Shown here one piece after another: positions 1 to 9,737 of a stretch of 64,000 bases of DNA; the first letter of the stretch is position 1, and each line of letters starts with the position of its first letter. The position numbers and the translations under genes were made by a program. The stretch is from Nematopogon swammerdamellus (taxonomy: Eukaryota; Arthropoda; Insecta; Lepidoptera; Adelidae), in NCBI GenBank assembly GCA_946902875.1, contig OX336349.1, forward strand, positions 20,297,891 to 20,361,890. The letters run 5' to 3'. The notes beneath the pieces are model-generated. The model had not been told where the DNA came from, made no database searches, and saw only the letters and a list, made by a program, of their open reading frames with translations.

Positions 1-430
1 ACTTACCTCCGTCCGTGCCCAGCAGGCAGTCACCGCCACACACCCACAACGATCTACCAGCGCAGCGTCCAGCCAGAGTTCTCCTTTCTGCACAGCACTG
101 AGCCACCGATCGCGTGCACACAACCACCGGGCGTATAAGGCGCAAACGCCGCGAGGACTGCCACCACGGCACACACACGACGAGCACAAGGAACGCGTGC
201 CTCGTCCGAAAGAGCGACAGAAAACGACTGTCGCCGCGGCTGTTGGTGCTCGGCTCGCCAAAGTCGCGGGTAGTTTTGGAAAACTAACCCATTGACACAC
301 GCACAGCGAGCCACGAGTATCGAGCACTGCGGCGGCAACGCGATAATAGACCTTATGGAGCGGGCATAAGGTCCAACACAAAAGATTCCTGGTACTTCCG
401 AACGGCTACACACAAAAACATGCAACTGTA
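1..430 (-). other. Candidate 5' exon (probably UTR) with splice donor
   Basis: On the minus strand, bases 6-1 read GTAAGT directly after GGAG, a near-consensus splice donor. The upstream 400 bases are GC-rich and rich in CpG, as in insect first exons. A 123-codon open frame exists on this strand at 54-425, but it stops before the donor and resembles no family I recognise, so I treat the segment as probable non-coding leader rather than protein. The 5' limit is not defined. The rest of such a gene would lie outside the window. RNA evidence is needed. Confidence 0.25.
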
Positions 431-767
431 CGGAACAATATCCTTTTTCAGACCACAGCGCTCTCGCACTACACTATTTCTCAATCTATCTTTAATTATT
501 TCGGCATTATATTCTCATAACTGTATTTTCAACGTTTCTGTATTTCGTTGTTAACCCGGTTTTCCGTAAAATCGTGGAGGGGGAGAGAGAGAGAGATGTG
601 TCCGAAAATTCATTCTCTTTGATCGTGCGAAAATTTGCATCCGCTAATTGGCTCGTACGAAATGCGCAAACGTGTAATAAGTATCAGCGAACGTGTATGA
701 TTCAACTCGCGTGTTGTGTACACAACATTCTGTTAGGTCCCCCTCTCAGGGTTACCTTATCAGGGTT
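431..767. other. No gene seen
   Basis: AT-rich sequence with short purine runs near 575-596. I see no coding signal, repeat family or RNA gene. Confidence 0.4.
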
Positions 768-832
768 GTACGGTTAAACCCGCCCGGATTGATACCACCA
801 CACCGGTTAAAGGTCGATCGAAGAGGCTATAA
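768..832 (+). repeat. SINE A fragment
   Basis: A short piece of the SINE A body: a cccgccc-ggattgataccacc segment followed by ggtcgat...ggctat. It matches the core of the full copy at 38161-38552 with mismatches. Confidence 0.5.
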
Positions 833-960
833 AAATGGTTGAAATGAAATGAAATATGTTTGTTTATATAATATTTTTTTTTGGATGAGGTTTTTTATTT
901 ATCAACTTGATTTACAGGTCTCATTCATATAATTGGTCCGGGGTTATTCTTTTTTCTTTA

Positions 961-1313
961 TACATACATTACATACATACATATACATATCACACACGCT
1001 GAATCCCGACAATCGGGGTAAGCAGAGTAATCGGTGTTGTGCTGCAAGAACTCTGGTAAATTGCAGCACAACACCGACCACCACGTTTCGCAAAGTATTA
1101 GAACAAGATTAAATCGATCAAGCAGCAAGTAAGGCACGAAGACCCACCTGCTGCATGACTCGGTGGAAGTACCGTGCCAAGGTGAGAGGTGGCGAGCCTG
1201 TCGCCCTTTAGCACGGCATCTTGTCCTTATCCCTCAGTCGCCTTTTACGACATGCAGGGGGAGAGATGCAGTGGGGCTATTCTTTTTAAGTACCGAAGCC
1301 ACACGGTTTTCTT
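961..1313 (-). repeat. Repeat C, long copy
   Basis: A dispersed repeat also seen at 44657-44975 and 53412-53633 (opposite strand) and in pieces elsewhere. Landmarks are the cagcacaacaccga, gtgccaaggtgagaggtggc and cgccttttacgaca segments. One end carries a degenerate (TACA)n/(ATAC)n tail at 961-990. A short repeat with a microsatellite tail suggests a LINE-mobilised SINE, but no clear A/B box was recognised, so the class is left open. Confidence 0.7.
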
Positions 1314-1583
1314 TATAATGTTTCAGTTTGTATAAATTGGTGTTCATTCAATAAATACTTTAAAAAGTTTATCTTATTTACATGATTAGTTAGACAATTG
1401 AATGAATAACTTAACTTAACTTAAGAAAACAATAAGATAAATGGTTGTCTTGTCTCAGCTTATTGCTGCGACAGCGGGCGAGCCTTTTGGCGCAGCACTG
1501 GTTTTCAAACAGACCCCTCAATTATATTATTAAAAAGAACATAACAAACACAATTTTTAGGTAAGTGGGGTCATTTGCAAGGT

Positions 1584-2105
1584 TTTGACCCATGATACCT
1601 TTTGTCGTGTGTCACGTGGTATCGAGATACGATTTTTTTTTTTTTTTTTTTTAATTACAAAAATCCGAGCTGTAATTTTGACCACATAGTGAATTATTTG
1701 TATGACATGTGGTATACCGTTAGAAAGGACGTAAACTAGCCAATGATACGTGATTGAAACTAGCGAACTTTTTAAAAGAAAACGAAGCGATCAATTGCTG
1801 TCAGGTCAGTTATTTTTTTTTATGAATTAAGAAATTAAGATTCTGTCATATTTTTACTCGTTCTCGGGACTTTGGGAGGTCATAAGTCCTTTTCACGGTA
1901 TTAACTTCATTAAATGATATTTTTTTCTGGAACAAGGATAAATGGTAAAATAAAAAAAAAATAAAAAAATTTCGTGCTGATACAATCATAAACAAAAAAA
2001 AGTTACAATGGTTTAAAGCTGGGACATTGGTAATTTTCAAAAATTAAGAAAAAAAATCGTATCTCGATACCACGTGACATCTGATAAAAGGTATCATGGG
2101 TCAAA
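1584..2105. mobile_element. MITE-like element with long terminal inverted repeats
   Basis: Left arm 1584-1635 and right arm 2055-2105 are inverted copies. Both contain the reverse-complementary parts gacccatgatacc and cacgtggtatcgagatacg, next to T or A runs. The interior is AT-rich with no coding potential. The target duplication is not clear, so the superfamily is unassigned. Confidence 0.65.
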
Positions 2106-2145
2106 CAATTTTGTCGGTCGATGTGCCGAACAGCCTGTATATCCT

Positions 2146-2352
2146 TACCTATAATAAAATCCAACGTCTGCTTTCTGTCTGAGTGTCTGTCTGTCCGCTT
2201 ATAACTCGAGAACCACTGAACCGATTTTAATAAAACAAAATTCTACGGATAGCTTGATTCTTCCCATCTATAGGCTACTTACTATCACGCTAAATAGCTT
2301 ATGAGGTTAGCAGTGAAGTGAAATATGAGAGCGGGCGGAGCCGCGGGCACAG
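2146..2352 (+). repeat. Repeat D copy
   Basis: Nearly the same sequence recurs at 35187-35413. It starts at ccttacctataataaaatcc and ends at gccgcgggcacagct. There is no poly-A and no target duplication. The ending resembles the 'gcgaagtcgcgggca' tail common in lepidopteran dispersed repeats. It may be a Helitron-type or other non-autonomous element (inference). Confidence 0.6.
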
Positions 2353-2462
2353 CTATATGTACATAAATAGGAATAATAAAAAAAATGTGTTAGTTTTTTT
2401 TTATTATTCATAAAAAAAATGTGTTTTTTAAAAAGTATTATTTATTTATTTTATTTAGTTCG

Positions 2463-2580
2463 TGTTTACATTCCAACACGACCAAAGGGAAGCACTGGCA
2501 CTTGGTTTACCAATTTGTTATGGGCTGACATTTCGGGTGTATTAGGCGAGGTGATGTAGCCAACCGACCTTAAACTTTCC
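2463..2580 (+). repeat. SINE A 3' fragment
   Basis: The tail part of SINE A: gaagcactggca, ttatgggctgaca and gatgtagccaacc are recognisable but diverged from the copy at 38161-38552. Confidence 0.5.
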
Positions 2581-3080
2581 TCCATCGCGTCGTATAAATT
2601 ACATTCATTTACGATTTCAGCCTTTCGAAGACGGGGCGGGTCGCGAGCATATTTTCATGAAAGGTTAGTCAGCTTTTGAAAGGATGCCGCCGCCCGATCT
2701 GCGATTTTTTCGCATTTGCTCTAAGTGACTTCTTTCAGGCGAAAGTAACTGAATTACATAAGGCAGGAAGCACTGAAATAGCTTCTGAAAGGATGTAATA
2801 TCCGCGAGGCCTTTCAGTCGCATGTTACATTCAGACTTCGTTTTGGTGTTATTTTTGGAACAATATTTTCTTGTAGACTTCGAGTTGAGTTTGAGCGGCT
2901 GTGGGGTGGCACACGGGCGAATACGAGAAATGGAAATGACACGATATAAAGTATGGTTAAATTATGGCATAATAGATGGCCCTGATGGTCGCAGAGACGG
3001 GATGAAATTTTCGTTTGTTTCGACGGTTTGACGTATTCTACGTTTTTGCGGTCTTGTTATTGACACACCCCCGTCTTTTT
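2581..3080. other. No gene seen
   Basis: Unassigned sequence of mixed composition. The 69-codon open frame at 2822-3031 has no family resemblance and no supporting signals. Confidence 0.4.
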
Positions 3081-3081
3081 A

Positions 3082-3395
3082 GAGTTCCGTATCCGGTACG
3101 GGACCCTATTACTAAGGATACACTTATGTTTGTCCGTCCGTCCGAGGGCTGTATCTCTTGAACCGTAATAGGTAGCCCGTTGAAATTTTCACAGAACATG
3201 TGTTATTTATTATGGCCGATATAACAACAAATAATAAAAATAAGAAAAATAAAAAATCACGGGTCCCCATGGAAGAAACTAAAAAGTGTATGCGCGCCAT
3301 CTACCGAAAAGAGTATGAACCATTTTAACTAATACATAGATGGCGTGAGTGGCGCTGACCATGACATGGCGATACGAAACCCTCGCACAGTGTCA
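3082..3395 (-). repeat. Repeat E copy
   Basis: It begins at gagttccgtatccggtacgg and runs through a tgtccgtccgtccg microsatellite to the catgacatggcgatacg end. Other copies are at 12512-12889 (plus), 47025-47728 (plus, interrupted) and 58525-58915 (minus). Fuller copies have an end matching the 'ccggccaagtgcgagt' motif common in Lepidoptera (from memory). Confidence 0.7.
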
Positions 3396-3474
3396 AATAT
3401 GACCATAAAATCGGACACGTCCTTTTTATTCCAGAAATTTATAGATTTAGTTATTTAAAATGCTAGAGTAAAAC

Positions 3475-3830
3475 TCCCCCGCCTCTGCGACTTTTAGTTT
3501 AGGAGAAATAAATTTTTGAAAATTACACTTTTTCAGTTTCGAAAAAACGAAAAAAAATTCTACAATTAAAACTAAGCTACTTATTTAAATTTCACTCAGC
3601 CTTATCAAAGACCCTTTCGAATATCCATATTTTAAAAGTTATTCGAGGCTGTGAAAGTTTACAGAAATCGAATTATATATTTTTTTAATTTTTTTTATTT
3701 TATTTTTATTCTCCTAGATCCCGTAGTAGTAGGCGGAGATATTTATACCGAAAATAGTTCACTATTTCCTCTGTCCGTTAAAAAAAAACCGACGCCTAAT
3801 TCCATGGGTTTAAGAAGTTATGCTCATTTT
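3475..3830 (+). repeat. Left arm of 5-kb-spaced inverted repeat
   Basis: This segment, from cgcctctgcgacttttagttt through cagccttatcaaagaccc to gcctaattccatgggttta, is present in reverse complement at 9030-9345. The two arms bracket the Jockey LINE. They are probably two copies of one dispersed family in opposite orientation. Confidence 0.7.
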
Positions 3831-3996
3831 AGTGCAATTATCAAGTTTCGGGCAATAGGGTTAGCACTTTACAAAATTTTTAATTTTTCCGCAAAATGAT
3901 GATATGGTCCCAGCAGTGGATGTATATGGACTGGTCAGTTAGTCAGTCAGTGTGTATGTGTTCACTGCTGGACATACGCCTCCCCAATTTTAAACA

Positions 3997-4150
3997 TAGT
4001 AGCCGACATGAAATGAAGGGAAACACTGACATGGCATGCATACCTAGTTCTCCCGGTGTTATGGGCTGACATCACGGATGCTGTAGTGTAGGTGATTTAG
4101 CGAGCCGTGTCAGTTTCCATAAAAAAAAAACAAAAAAAAAAAACAAAAAC
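3997..4150 (+). repeat. SINE A 3' end with A-rich tail
   Basis: Contains agccgacatgaaatgaaggg, ttatgggctgacatcacgga and cagtttccat followed by an (A)nC run, the expected 3' end of SINE A. Just upstream, 3910-3950 holds cagcagtggatgtatatgga, which resembles a LINE 3' coding tail also seen near 62040. Confidence 0.65.
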
Positions 4151-4393
4151 AAAAACCAAAACAAGCTAATTATTATTAAAAGAAATCACGAAACAATACA
4201 ATAAAATTAATCAAATGTCAAAAATAAATAAATAAAAAATTTTTTTTTTTTTTTTGTTATTGTTCCATCTGCGATCAGTTTTTTTTTTTTATTTTTTTTT
4301 TTTTTTACTTTTAGCAGATTTTCTGATTACTGTTGTGGCTTTCAGAGAATTGACCCCAGTGGGCCAAACTCTACATTGTGATAGCGGACCTTC

Positions 4394-6631
4394 CTACTTG
4401 GATAGGTCCACTATGCATCGTCTTTTGAGTCTCCTTAATATAGGTTCTTCGGTGAGTTGTTCAGCCAGTCTGTTGGGGTGGTGCTGGAGTCGATTCATGT
4501 AGCTTTTGCTGATAGATTGGACTTCCTCGCTAACTGTAGGGACGTCGAGAAGCTGGTGGATTTCGTTGTTTCGCATGAACCAGGGGGCTGCACTTATGTT
4601 TCTCAATATGACGTTTTGTAGTCGTTGGATTATGTTCATATTGGACATACTAGCACTACCCCAAAGCTGGATCCCGTAGGTCCACACGGGTCTGATGACT
4701 GTTTTGAATACCAGTATTTTGTTGTCCAGAGAGAGTTTCGAGTGTCGTCCTATGAGCCACAATAGGTTGCGATATCTGATGTTGGCTTCATCTCTTTTGC
4801 ACTTTATGTGGTGTTTCCATGTCAGCCTTCTGTCTAGGTGAATCCCCAGGTATCTTACGCTGTTAGCGTGGGGCAAATCGTGTCCACCGAGCTTAACGGG
4901 GGGGCAGTTACCATTTCTGAGTGTGTATGTTACTTGCACAGACTTAGAGACACTCGCTGCGATTTTCCACTTCTCCAGCCAGTTGGATATTGCGTTGAGT
5001 CTGCACTGCAGTTTTTCAGAGGCTACGGCGGGATCTGCACTGCTAGCAAGCACTGCAGTGTCATCTGCAAATGTTGCGGTCGTGGCTTTCGAGTCGTCCT
5101 CTGGGAGGTCAGCTGTGAACAGCGTGTAGAGGACCGGACCGAGGACGGAGCCCTGTGGGACGCCTGCCTTGATGTGATGAAATTCAGACCTTGATTCGCT
5201 TTCTTTCACTTGGAATATTCTGTTCGACAGGTATGACTCCATTATGGCGTAGTAAGTGTGAGGGAGATTTATTTTTATCTTGTATAAGAGAGCTTTATGC
5301 CAGACCCTGTCGAACGCTTGTTGTATATCCAGGAAAGCCGCAGCACAGTACTGCTTCTCCTCTAGCGATTGTCTAATCCTATTACAGACTCTATGAACCT
5401 GTTCAATAGTAGAATGTTTGTGTCTGAACCCGAACTGGTGGTCTGGGATTGTTTTTCTTTCCTGGAGGACGTCGTTCACTCTGTTGAGAATCACTTTCTC
5501 GAATATTTTAGAGAGGACAGGCAAGAGGCTTATTGGTCTGTACGAAGATAAGGCGTTTATAGGTTTACCCGCTTTGTGGATCATGATCACTTGCGATACC
5601 TTCCACAGGTCCGGAAAGTATGACCGTCTCAGCATAGCGTTAAATAGAGATGTGATGAAGACCAATACCTTCTTTGGGATATTTTTCAATATTTTAGGCG
5701 TAATAAGGTCGAAACCAGGTGCTTTTTTGTCATCTAGATGTAACAGGTATCTTTGCACTTCTCTTGGGCTCACTGGCTTGAGGGGGAAATCCATTTGGAG
5801 TGGTTGGTTTAGGACTAGGTCAACGTTCTCGTAGTCTATATCCGTCCCACCTTCATTGGGTTGGAAAACTTTAGCTAGGTGCGCGCCAAATGCTTCAGCC
5901 TTCTCTTGCGAAGTTCGTGCCCATTTGTCGTTTTCTAGTTTTAGTGGGGGTTTCATCCTTTGTGGTTGATTATATGATTTTGTGAATTTCCATAGTGAGT
6001 AGTCTGTAGCTGCGGTTGCGGTTAGAGATTCGAGCTGGGCTTCAAGGGTCTTGTTCTTGGCATCTTTAATCATTAGTCTCAGTTCCGAACTGGACCTATT
6101 TAGTGCTGCCTTGTCTAGAGGGTGCCTGCTGTTATGCCACACTCTTCTAAGTCTCCGTTTCTCACTGATTTTGTCTTTAATTTCTAGAGGGATATTGTGT
6201 TGTTGGCGGAGTTTTTTTCCATGAGTTGTAGGTGTGCTCAGCCAGCATGCTTCTTGGATCAAGTTTGTAATATATTTAGTGGCACTTTCAATGTCCTCAT
6301 CAGTTTTGAGCGGAGTCCTGAGATTAACAGTTTCTTTAAGGAAGGCACTAAAAGAGCCCCAGTCTGTGAGATTGTTAGTTAGTGATTCTTTCAGTTCTCC
6401 AGCTATAACAACAGTGCTTGCTGTCAACAGGACAGGAGTGTGATCAGAGCTGCTGTCTAGGCTCGATTCGCATTTGAAGTATATACTTGACAGTCCCTTT
6501 ACGATAAAGAAATCCAGCAGGTCGGGCACCTTCTTTGGGTCAGTTGGCCAGTAGGTCGGCTCGCCGGAAGAGAGTGTGAACATATTGTGTTTGTCCAAGC
6601 ATTTTTTAAGCTCGAGAGTCTTGATCCCCAT
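4394..6631 (-). CDS. Jockey ORF2, reverse transcriptase part (frameshifted from endonuclease)
   Basis: An open frame of 745 codons carrying the end of the endonuclease domain and the whole reverse transcriptase. Residues 62-68 (SDHTPVL) are the C-terminal endonuclease motif. RPISLLP is at 365-371, FLDIQQAF at 433-440 (catalytic Asp 435), PQGSVLGP at 492-499 and the active-site FADD at 521-524, followed by the thumb. The protein would make cDNA of the element RNA primed at nicked chromosomal DNA. The first Met is not a real start. The true ORF2 begins at 7059 and enters this frame through a frameshift near 6600-6640. The catalytic residues are present, so only the frameshift visibly inactivates this copy. 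Confidence 0.88.
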   Translation of the reverse strand: MGIKTLELKKCLDKHNMFTLSSGEPTYWPTDPKKVPDLLDFFIVKGLSSIYFKCESSLDSSSDHTPVLLTASTVVIAGELKESLTNNLTDWGSFSAFLKETVNLRTPLKTDEDIESATKYITNLIQEACWLSTPTTHGKKLRQQHNIPLEIKDKISEKRRLRRVWHNSRHPLDKAALNRSSSELRLMIKDAKNKTLEAQLESLTATAATDYSLWKFTKSYNQPQRMKPPLKLENDKWARTSQEKAEAFGAHLAKVFQPNEGGTDIDYENVDLVLNQPLQMDFPLKPVSPREVQRYLLHLDDKKAPGFDLITPKILKNIPKKVLVFITSLFNAMLRRSYFPDLWKVSQVIMIHKAGKPINALSSYRPISLLPVLSKIFEKVILNRVNDVLQERKTIPDHQFGFRHKHSTIEQVHRVCNRIRQSLEEKQYCAAAFLDIQQAFDRVWHKALLYKIKINLPHTYYAIMESYLSNRIFQVKESESRSEFHHIKAGVPQGSVLGPVLYTLFTADLPEDDSKATTATFADDTAVLASSADPAVASEKLQCRLNAISNWLEKWKIAASVSKSVQVTYTLRNGNCPPVKLGGHDLPHANSVRYLGIHLDRRLTWKHHIKCKRDEANIRYRNLLWLIGRHSKLSLDNKILVFKTVIRPVWTYGIQLWGSASMSNMNIIQRLQNVILRNISAAPWFMRNNEIHQLLDVPTVSEEVQSISKSYMNRLQHHPNRLAEQLTEEPILRRLKRRCIVDLSK

Positions 6632-7059
6632 TGGGAATGTTTAGCATTCCAGTCGCCACCAGATATAAGCCTTCCTCCCAAGCTTAGTAGATACTCCGAG
6701 AACATTTTTTCGTCTATTTTGTATTTAGGGGGGCAGTATGTGGCTGACACATTAAAGTGCCCACTCTTATCTTCAACCGCAACACTTGTTGCCTGGATGT
6801 GATTTGTCCGAAATTCTGGAAGAGGATGATGTTTGATAGTCTCTTTGATTATGACTGCTGTGCCACCGTGTGCAGTACCGTCTGGGTGGTGCGTCATGTA
6901 GATATCAAAGCCCTTTATTTTGATGCATGTTTTCGATGTTGAGTGAGATTCAGAAATCAGCACTATATCTAATTTTTGTTCAGTGATTAGCGTTTCGATT
7001 TCGAGTATATTAGGGGCTATACCATTTATGTTCCAAGTGGCTAAACGTAGCGCCGTCAT
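6499..7059 (-). CDS. Jockey ORF2, N-terminal AP-like endonuclease
   Basis: The true start of ORF2. It encodes the exonuclease/endonuclease/phosphatase-fold nuclease that nicks target DNA. Visible motifs are LATWNINGI (N-terminal Asn motif), ISESH (catalytic Glu), HGGTAVIIK and GGDWNAKH (Asp/Asn motif). Homology to the family stops near the tract around 6630, where this frame runs into unrelated residues and ends at 6499, while the family sequence continues in the frame of the 4394-6631 ORF. The ATG overlaps the TGA of ORF1 (ATGA at 7059-7056), an arrangement suited to termination-reinitiation. Confidence 0.85.
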   Translation of the reverse strand: MTALRLATWNINGIAPNILEIETLITEQKLDIVLISESHSTSKTCIKIKGFDIYMTHHPDGTAHGGTAVIIKETIKHHPLPEFRTNHIQATSVAVEDKSGHFNVSATYCPPKYKIDEKMFSEYLLSLGGRLISGGDWNAKHSQWGSRLSSLKNAWTNTICSHSLPASRPTGQLTQRRCPTCWISLS

Positions 7060-8720
7060 TTTGATTGTCTATTCATCATTGTTACTATAAGCCCCATCAG
7101 GGAACTTATCTGTTGTAGTAAGTTATCCATCTTTTCAGATTGTTTTTGAAATAGGTCTAGCAAGATTTGTGTGGGGTCCACATTACTGTGTTGCTTCTGT
7201 TGCAGTATTCCTGCATAGCTACGCGAGTTGGGGTTGTATTTTTCCTTTCCAGGGTGGGTTTGTGATGTCTCAGGAGGAGCTCCTGGCTTATACGGCTGGT
7301 TTTCCTGGCTTGCTTGTTGGTTACTATGATTTTGGACAGATTTTCGGGCGGTGGCTCCATTGGTCAAGGGTGCTTTATTGTAGGGTTGGTTGAATCTCGT
7401 ATTTCTCTTTCTAAGATATATTTCTTTATATACTTCACATCCTTTGTAGTTTGCGGGGTGACTGCCTAGGCATAGTGCGCATTTGGCTGGAGTGTTTCTG
7501 TCCTTCTTAGGACAGTCCGTTGTTCTATGCGACTGGGCACATTTAACGCAGCGGAATGGCCGTAGACAATTATTCTTGGTATGCCCGTATTGTTGGCACC
7601 TAGTGCATTGAACTATTGTCTTGCTTCTTCTAGGGTCTTCTATTTTTATCGCTGTGTTGTAGATGTATCTTATGGTTTTCACTTTTTTATTGTGAGTGCT
7701 AGGATCCAAGTTTACGAAGAACGTCATCGTGGGGGTTTTTTCTGGACCCATCCGAGCGTTAATTATGCTTTGGACGGTGTTTCCAGTCTTTTCTATCTCC
7801 TCCTTTATTGCCTCGTGTGGGGTGGTGTGGTGTAAGTTTTTAATGACTATCCGGAAGCACCTGTCCTCCTTGCGAGTGAATGTATGCCCTATGAGTCCCT
7901 TTTCTCGAACTATTTCCATCATCCTTTTGAATGACTCAGTGGTTTTACAGTTCACTCGAAGTTGGTTCTTTGTGATTATTTTTATTGTGAAGTCGTTCTT
8001 ATTAAGTACTGTTTGCAGTGTTTCTGTAAGTTTGTTTATGTCTTGAATGCCATACAGCACTAGTGGTGGTGGGTTGCTCTCTTTCTTTGGGGTGTCCTCG
8101 TCTCCAGTTGCGTTGATTAATAGTCCTGAGAATCGGTTATCAGTGGTCGTTCTATCATGTGGTAGTGAGTTGGAGGCCTTCTTTCTTTTAGCTGCACGTG
8201 ACATGGGAACTTTCTGCCACTCCGGCTGACTTGTCGTCTTTTTCGTTGATGGTTTTTCTCTAGCTAGGTTCCAGATTGCAGGTTTTAAAATATTGTTCAC
8301 GTCACCAGTTGAGGCAGATCTCTCTCTCGTGAAGAATAGGCTTCGGTGGAATGTTTGTTGGACCATTCGTTTTTGTGGCTCCTTGTCGATGTCCATCGCT
8401 GTTTGGTTGTTTTCTACTGTCACAGGAGGGATGCCATGAACTCCTGCCCAGTCTTCGGTAGTGTATTTTTCACTCTCCAGCCCGGGAACTGGAGAGCGCC
8501 GGGTCTCAGCCGGATCGCATTGTATTCCAGAAGCATCTACTGCCGGGGGAGTCTGGTCTCTCACTCCCGCGGAGTCTTCGGTGGTCCATTTCACACCCAC
8601 AGGCCCGGAAACCTGTGAGCGCCGGGTGCTAGCCGGGTTGCAGCGCAAAGTATCTCTCTCGGGTGTACTTGGCATTGTTTTACGTGGGAGATAGCTACAG
8701 CGGGCCCCAAGTCGCTGCAC
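7056..8720 (-). CDS. Jockey ORF1, gag-like RNA-binding protein
   Basis: A 554-codon intact frame. Three CCHC zinc knuckles in a row, at about residues 372-385, 391-403 and 414-428, identify a Jockey/R1-type ORF1 protein that binds element RNA. The central part, about 220-370, matches the position of the RRM-like domain of these proteins. The C-terminal 120 residues are Gln/Asn-rich and low in complexity. The N-terminus holds an imperfect internal duplication: TRRSQVSG...WTTEDSAGV and TRRSPVPG...YTTEDWAGV lie about 41 residues apart. Which Met is used is uncertain. I took the first in frame. It overlaps ORF2 by four bases. Confidence 0.85.
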   Translation of the reverse strand: MQRLGARCSYLPRKTMPSTPERDTLRCNPASTRRSQVSGPVGVKWTTEDSAGVRDQTPPAVDASGIQCDPAETRRSPVPGLESEKYTTEDWAGVHGIPPVTVENNQTAMDIDKEPQKRMVQQTFHRSLFFTRERSASTGDVNNILKPAIWNLAREKPSTKKTTSQPEWQKVPMSRAAKRKKASNSLPHDRTTTDNRFSGLLINATGDEDTPKKESNPPPLVLYGIQDINKLTETLQTVLNKNDFTIKIITKNQLRVNCKTTESFKRMMEIVREKGLIGHTFTRKEDRCFRIVIKNLHHTTPHEAIKEEIEKTGNTVQSIINARMGPEKTPTMTFFVNLDPSTHNKKVKTIRYIYNTAIKIEDPRRSKTIVQCTRCQQYGHTKNNCLRPFRCVKCAQSHRTTDCPKKDRNTPAKCALCLGSHPANYKGCEVYKEIYLRKRNTRFNQPYNKAPLTNGATARKSVQNHSNQQASQENQPYKPGAPPETSQTHPGKEKYNPNSRSYAGILQQKQHSNVDPTQILLDLFQKQSEKMDNLLQQISSLMGLIVTMMNRQSK

Positions 8721-9029
8721 GGTTTGATTTCGGAGTTACCTTCTCCTATCCGAATGTTCCCTCCATGGTGGTGACGAGTCTCGGCTCCCGGGGTGTTTTG
8801 GTGGTGATTTAGTACCACCCGGATCCCACACCAGCCTTGCTAGTAAACTAGCAAGGGTGCCAAGTTATTTCCCGCCGCTTGGTGCTCGGCGTTGTCACTC
8901 GTTTGGCACCACCCAGGGGACACGTGTAGGGTGGTAAAAGGTATTTCCTACGGACGCGAGTGGCTTCCATCCCCTGATAAAAAATGGGAAAATTTTTATT
9001 CATTCTAGTAACAACCCTAGCCAATAGCG

Positions 9030-9345
9030 AATAACTCCTGTAACTTCTTAATCCCATGGAATTAGGCGTCGATTTTTTTTTAACGGACAGAGGAAACAGT
9101 GAACTATTTTCGGTATAAAAAAAAATAAAAAATAAATATAATTCGATTTCTGTAAACTTTCACAGCCTCGAATAACTTTTCAAATGTGGATATTCGAAAG
9201 GGTCTTTGATAAGGCTGAGTGAAATTTAAATAAGTAGCTTAGTTTTAATTGTAGAATTATTTTTCGTTTTTCCGAAACTAAAAAAGTGTAATTTTCAAAA
9301 AATTCTTTCTCCTAAACTAAAAGTCGCAGACTTGACTCGCACTTG
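9030..9345 (-). repeat. Right arm of the inverted repeat
   Basis: Reverse complement of 3475-3830 with small indels. Next to it, 9338-9356 reads gactcgcacttggccgg, the terminal motif of repeat E, so this arm looks like part of an E-related element. It lies just outside the 5' end of the Jockey element. Confidence 0.65.
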
Positions 9346-9356
9346 GCCGGCTTTTT

Positions 9357-9720
9357 TTTGTGATATTTGTGATATATTTATGTTTTACTTTGAAATGTAA
9401 TATTCGCTGTTCGTGATAAATGCATATGTAGGTACCTAAAACATATTTATGTATAGGTTTAATTGAACTAAATTAAAATAATAAATCAAATTTTAGTCTA
9501 AAGAGTTCATTCTATTAACTTAAAAATCAATTATTGCATTTTTAGGGCAATTTATTTGATTACTTTCTTTTAAAATTTAAATGGCAACATGTAATTAATA
9601 CATTTTTAATTTTTAGTATTATAATGGCCACATAGAAATAATAATAATATGTTAATTTATGTACATATTTAAATCGCAACATGAAAATAATATTTTTTTA
9701 ATTTTAATTATTTCAATAAT
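9357..9720. other. AT-rich, no gene seen
   Basis: Long A/T-rich stretch with imperfect repeats such as tttaaatggcaacatg and aaatcgcaacatg. I see no coding signal. Confidence 0.5.
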
Positions 9721-9737
9721 AATAATAAGGTCTTAGC

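Larger units (their letters stand above)
4279..8970 (-). mobile_element. Jockey-type non-LTR retrotransposon, nearly full length
   Basis: Read on the minus strand, the order is a 5' leader (about 8970-8721), a gag-like ORF1, an ORF2 with apurinic-type endonuclease and reverse transcriptase, a 3' UTR of only about 100 bases and an A-rich tail (T-runs at 4279-4306 on the plus strand). ORF1 and ORF2 overlap in an ATGA arrangement. The three-knuckle ORF1 and FADD-type reverse transcriptase fit the Jockey clade. ORF2 is broken by one frameshift near 6600-6640. I could not find a target duplication, so the 5' boundary is approximate. Confidence 0.85.

Noticed and set aside
54..425. A 123-codon protein on the minus strand
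   Set aside because: GC-rich DNA gives chance open frames; the frame ends before the donor and resembles no family.
4838..6443. Several plus-strand open frames across the Jockey ORF2
   Set aside because: They are antisense shadows of the reverse transcriptase and have no family resemblance.
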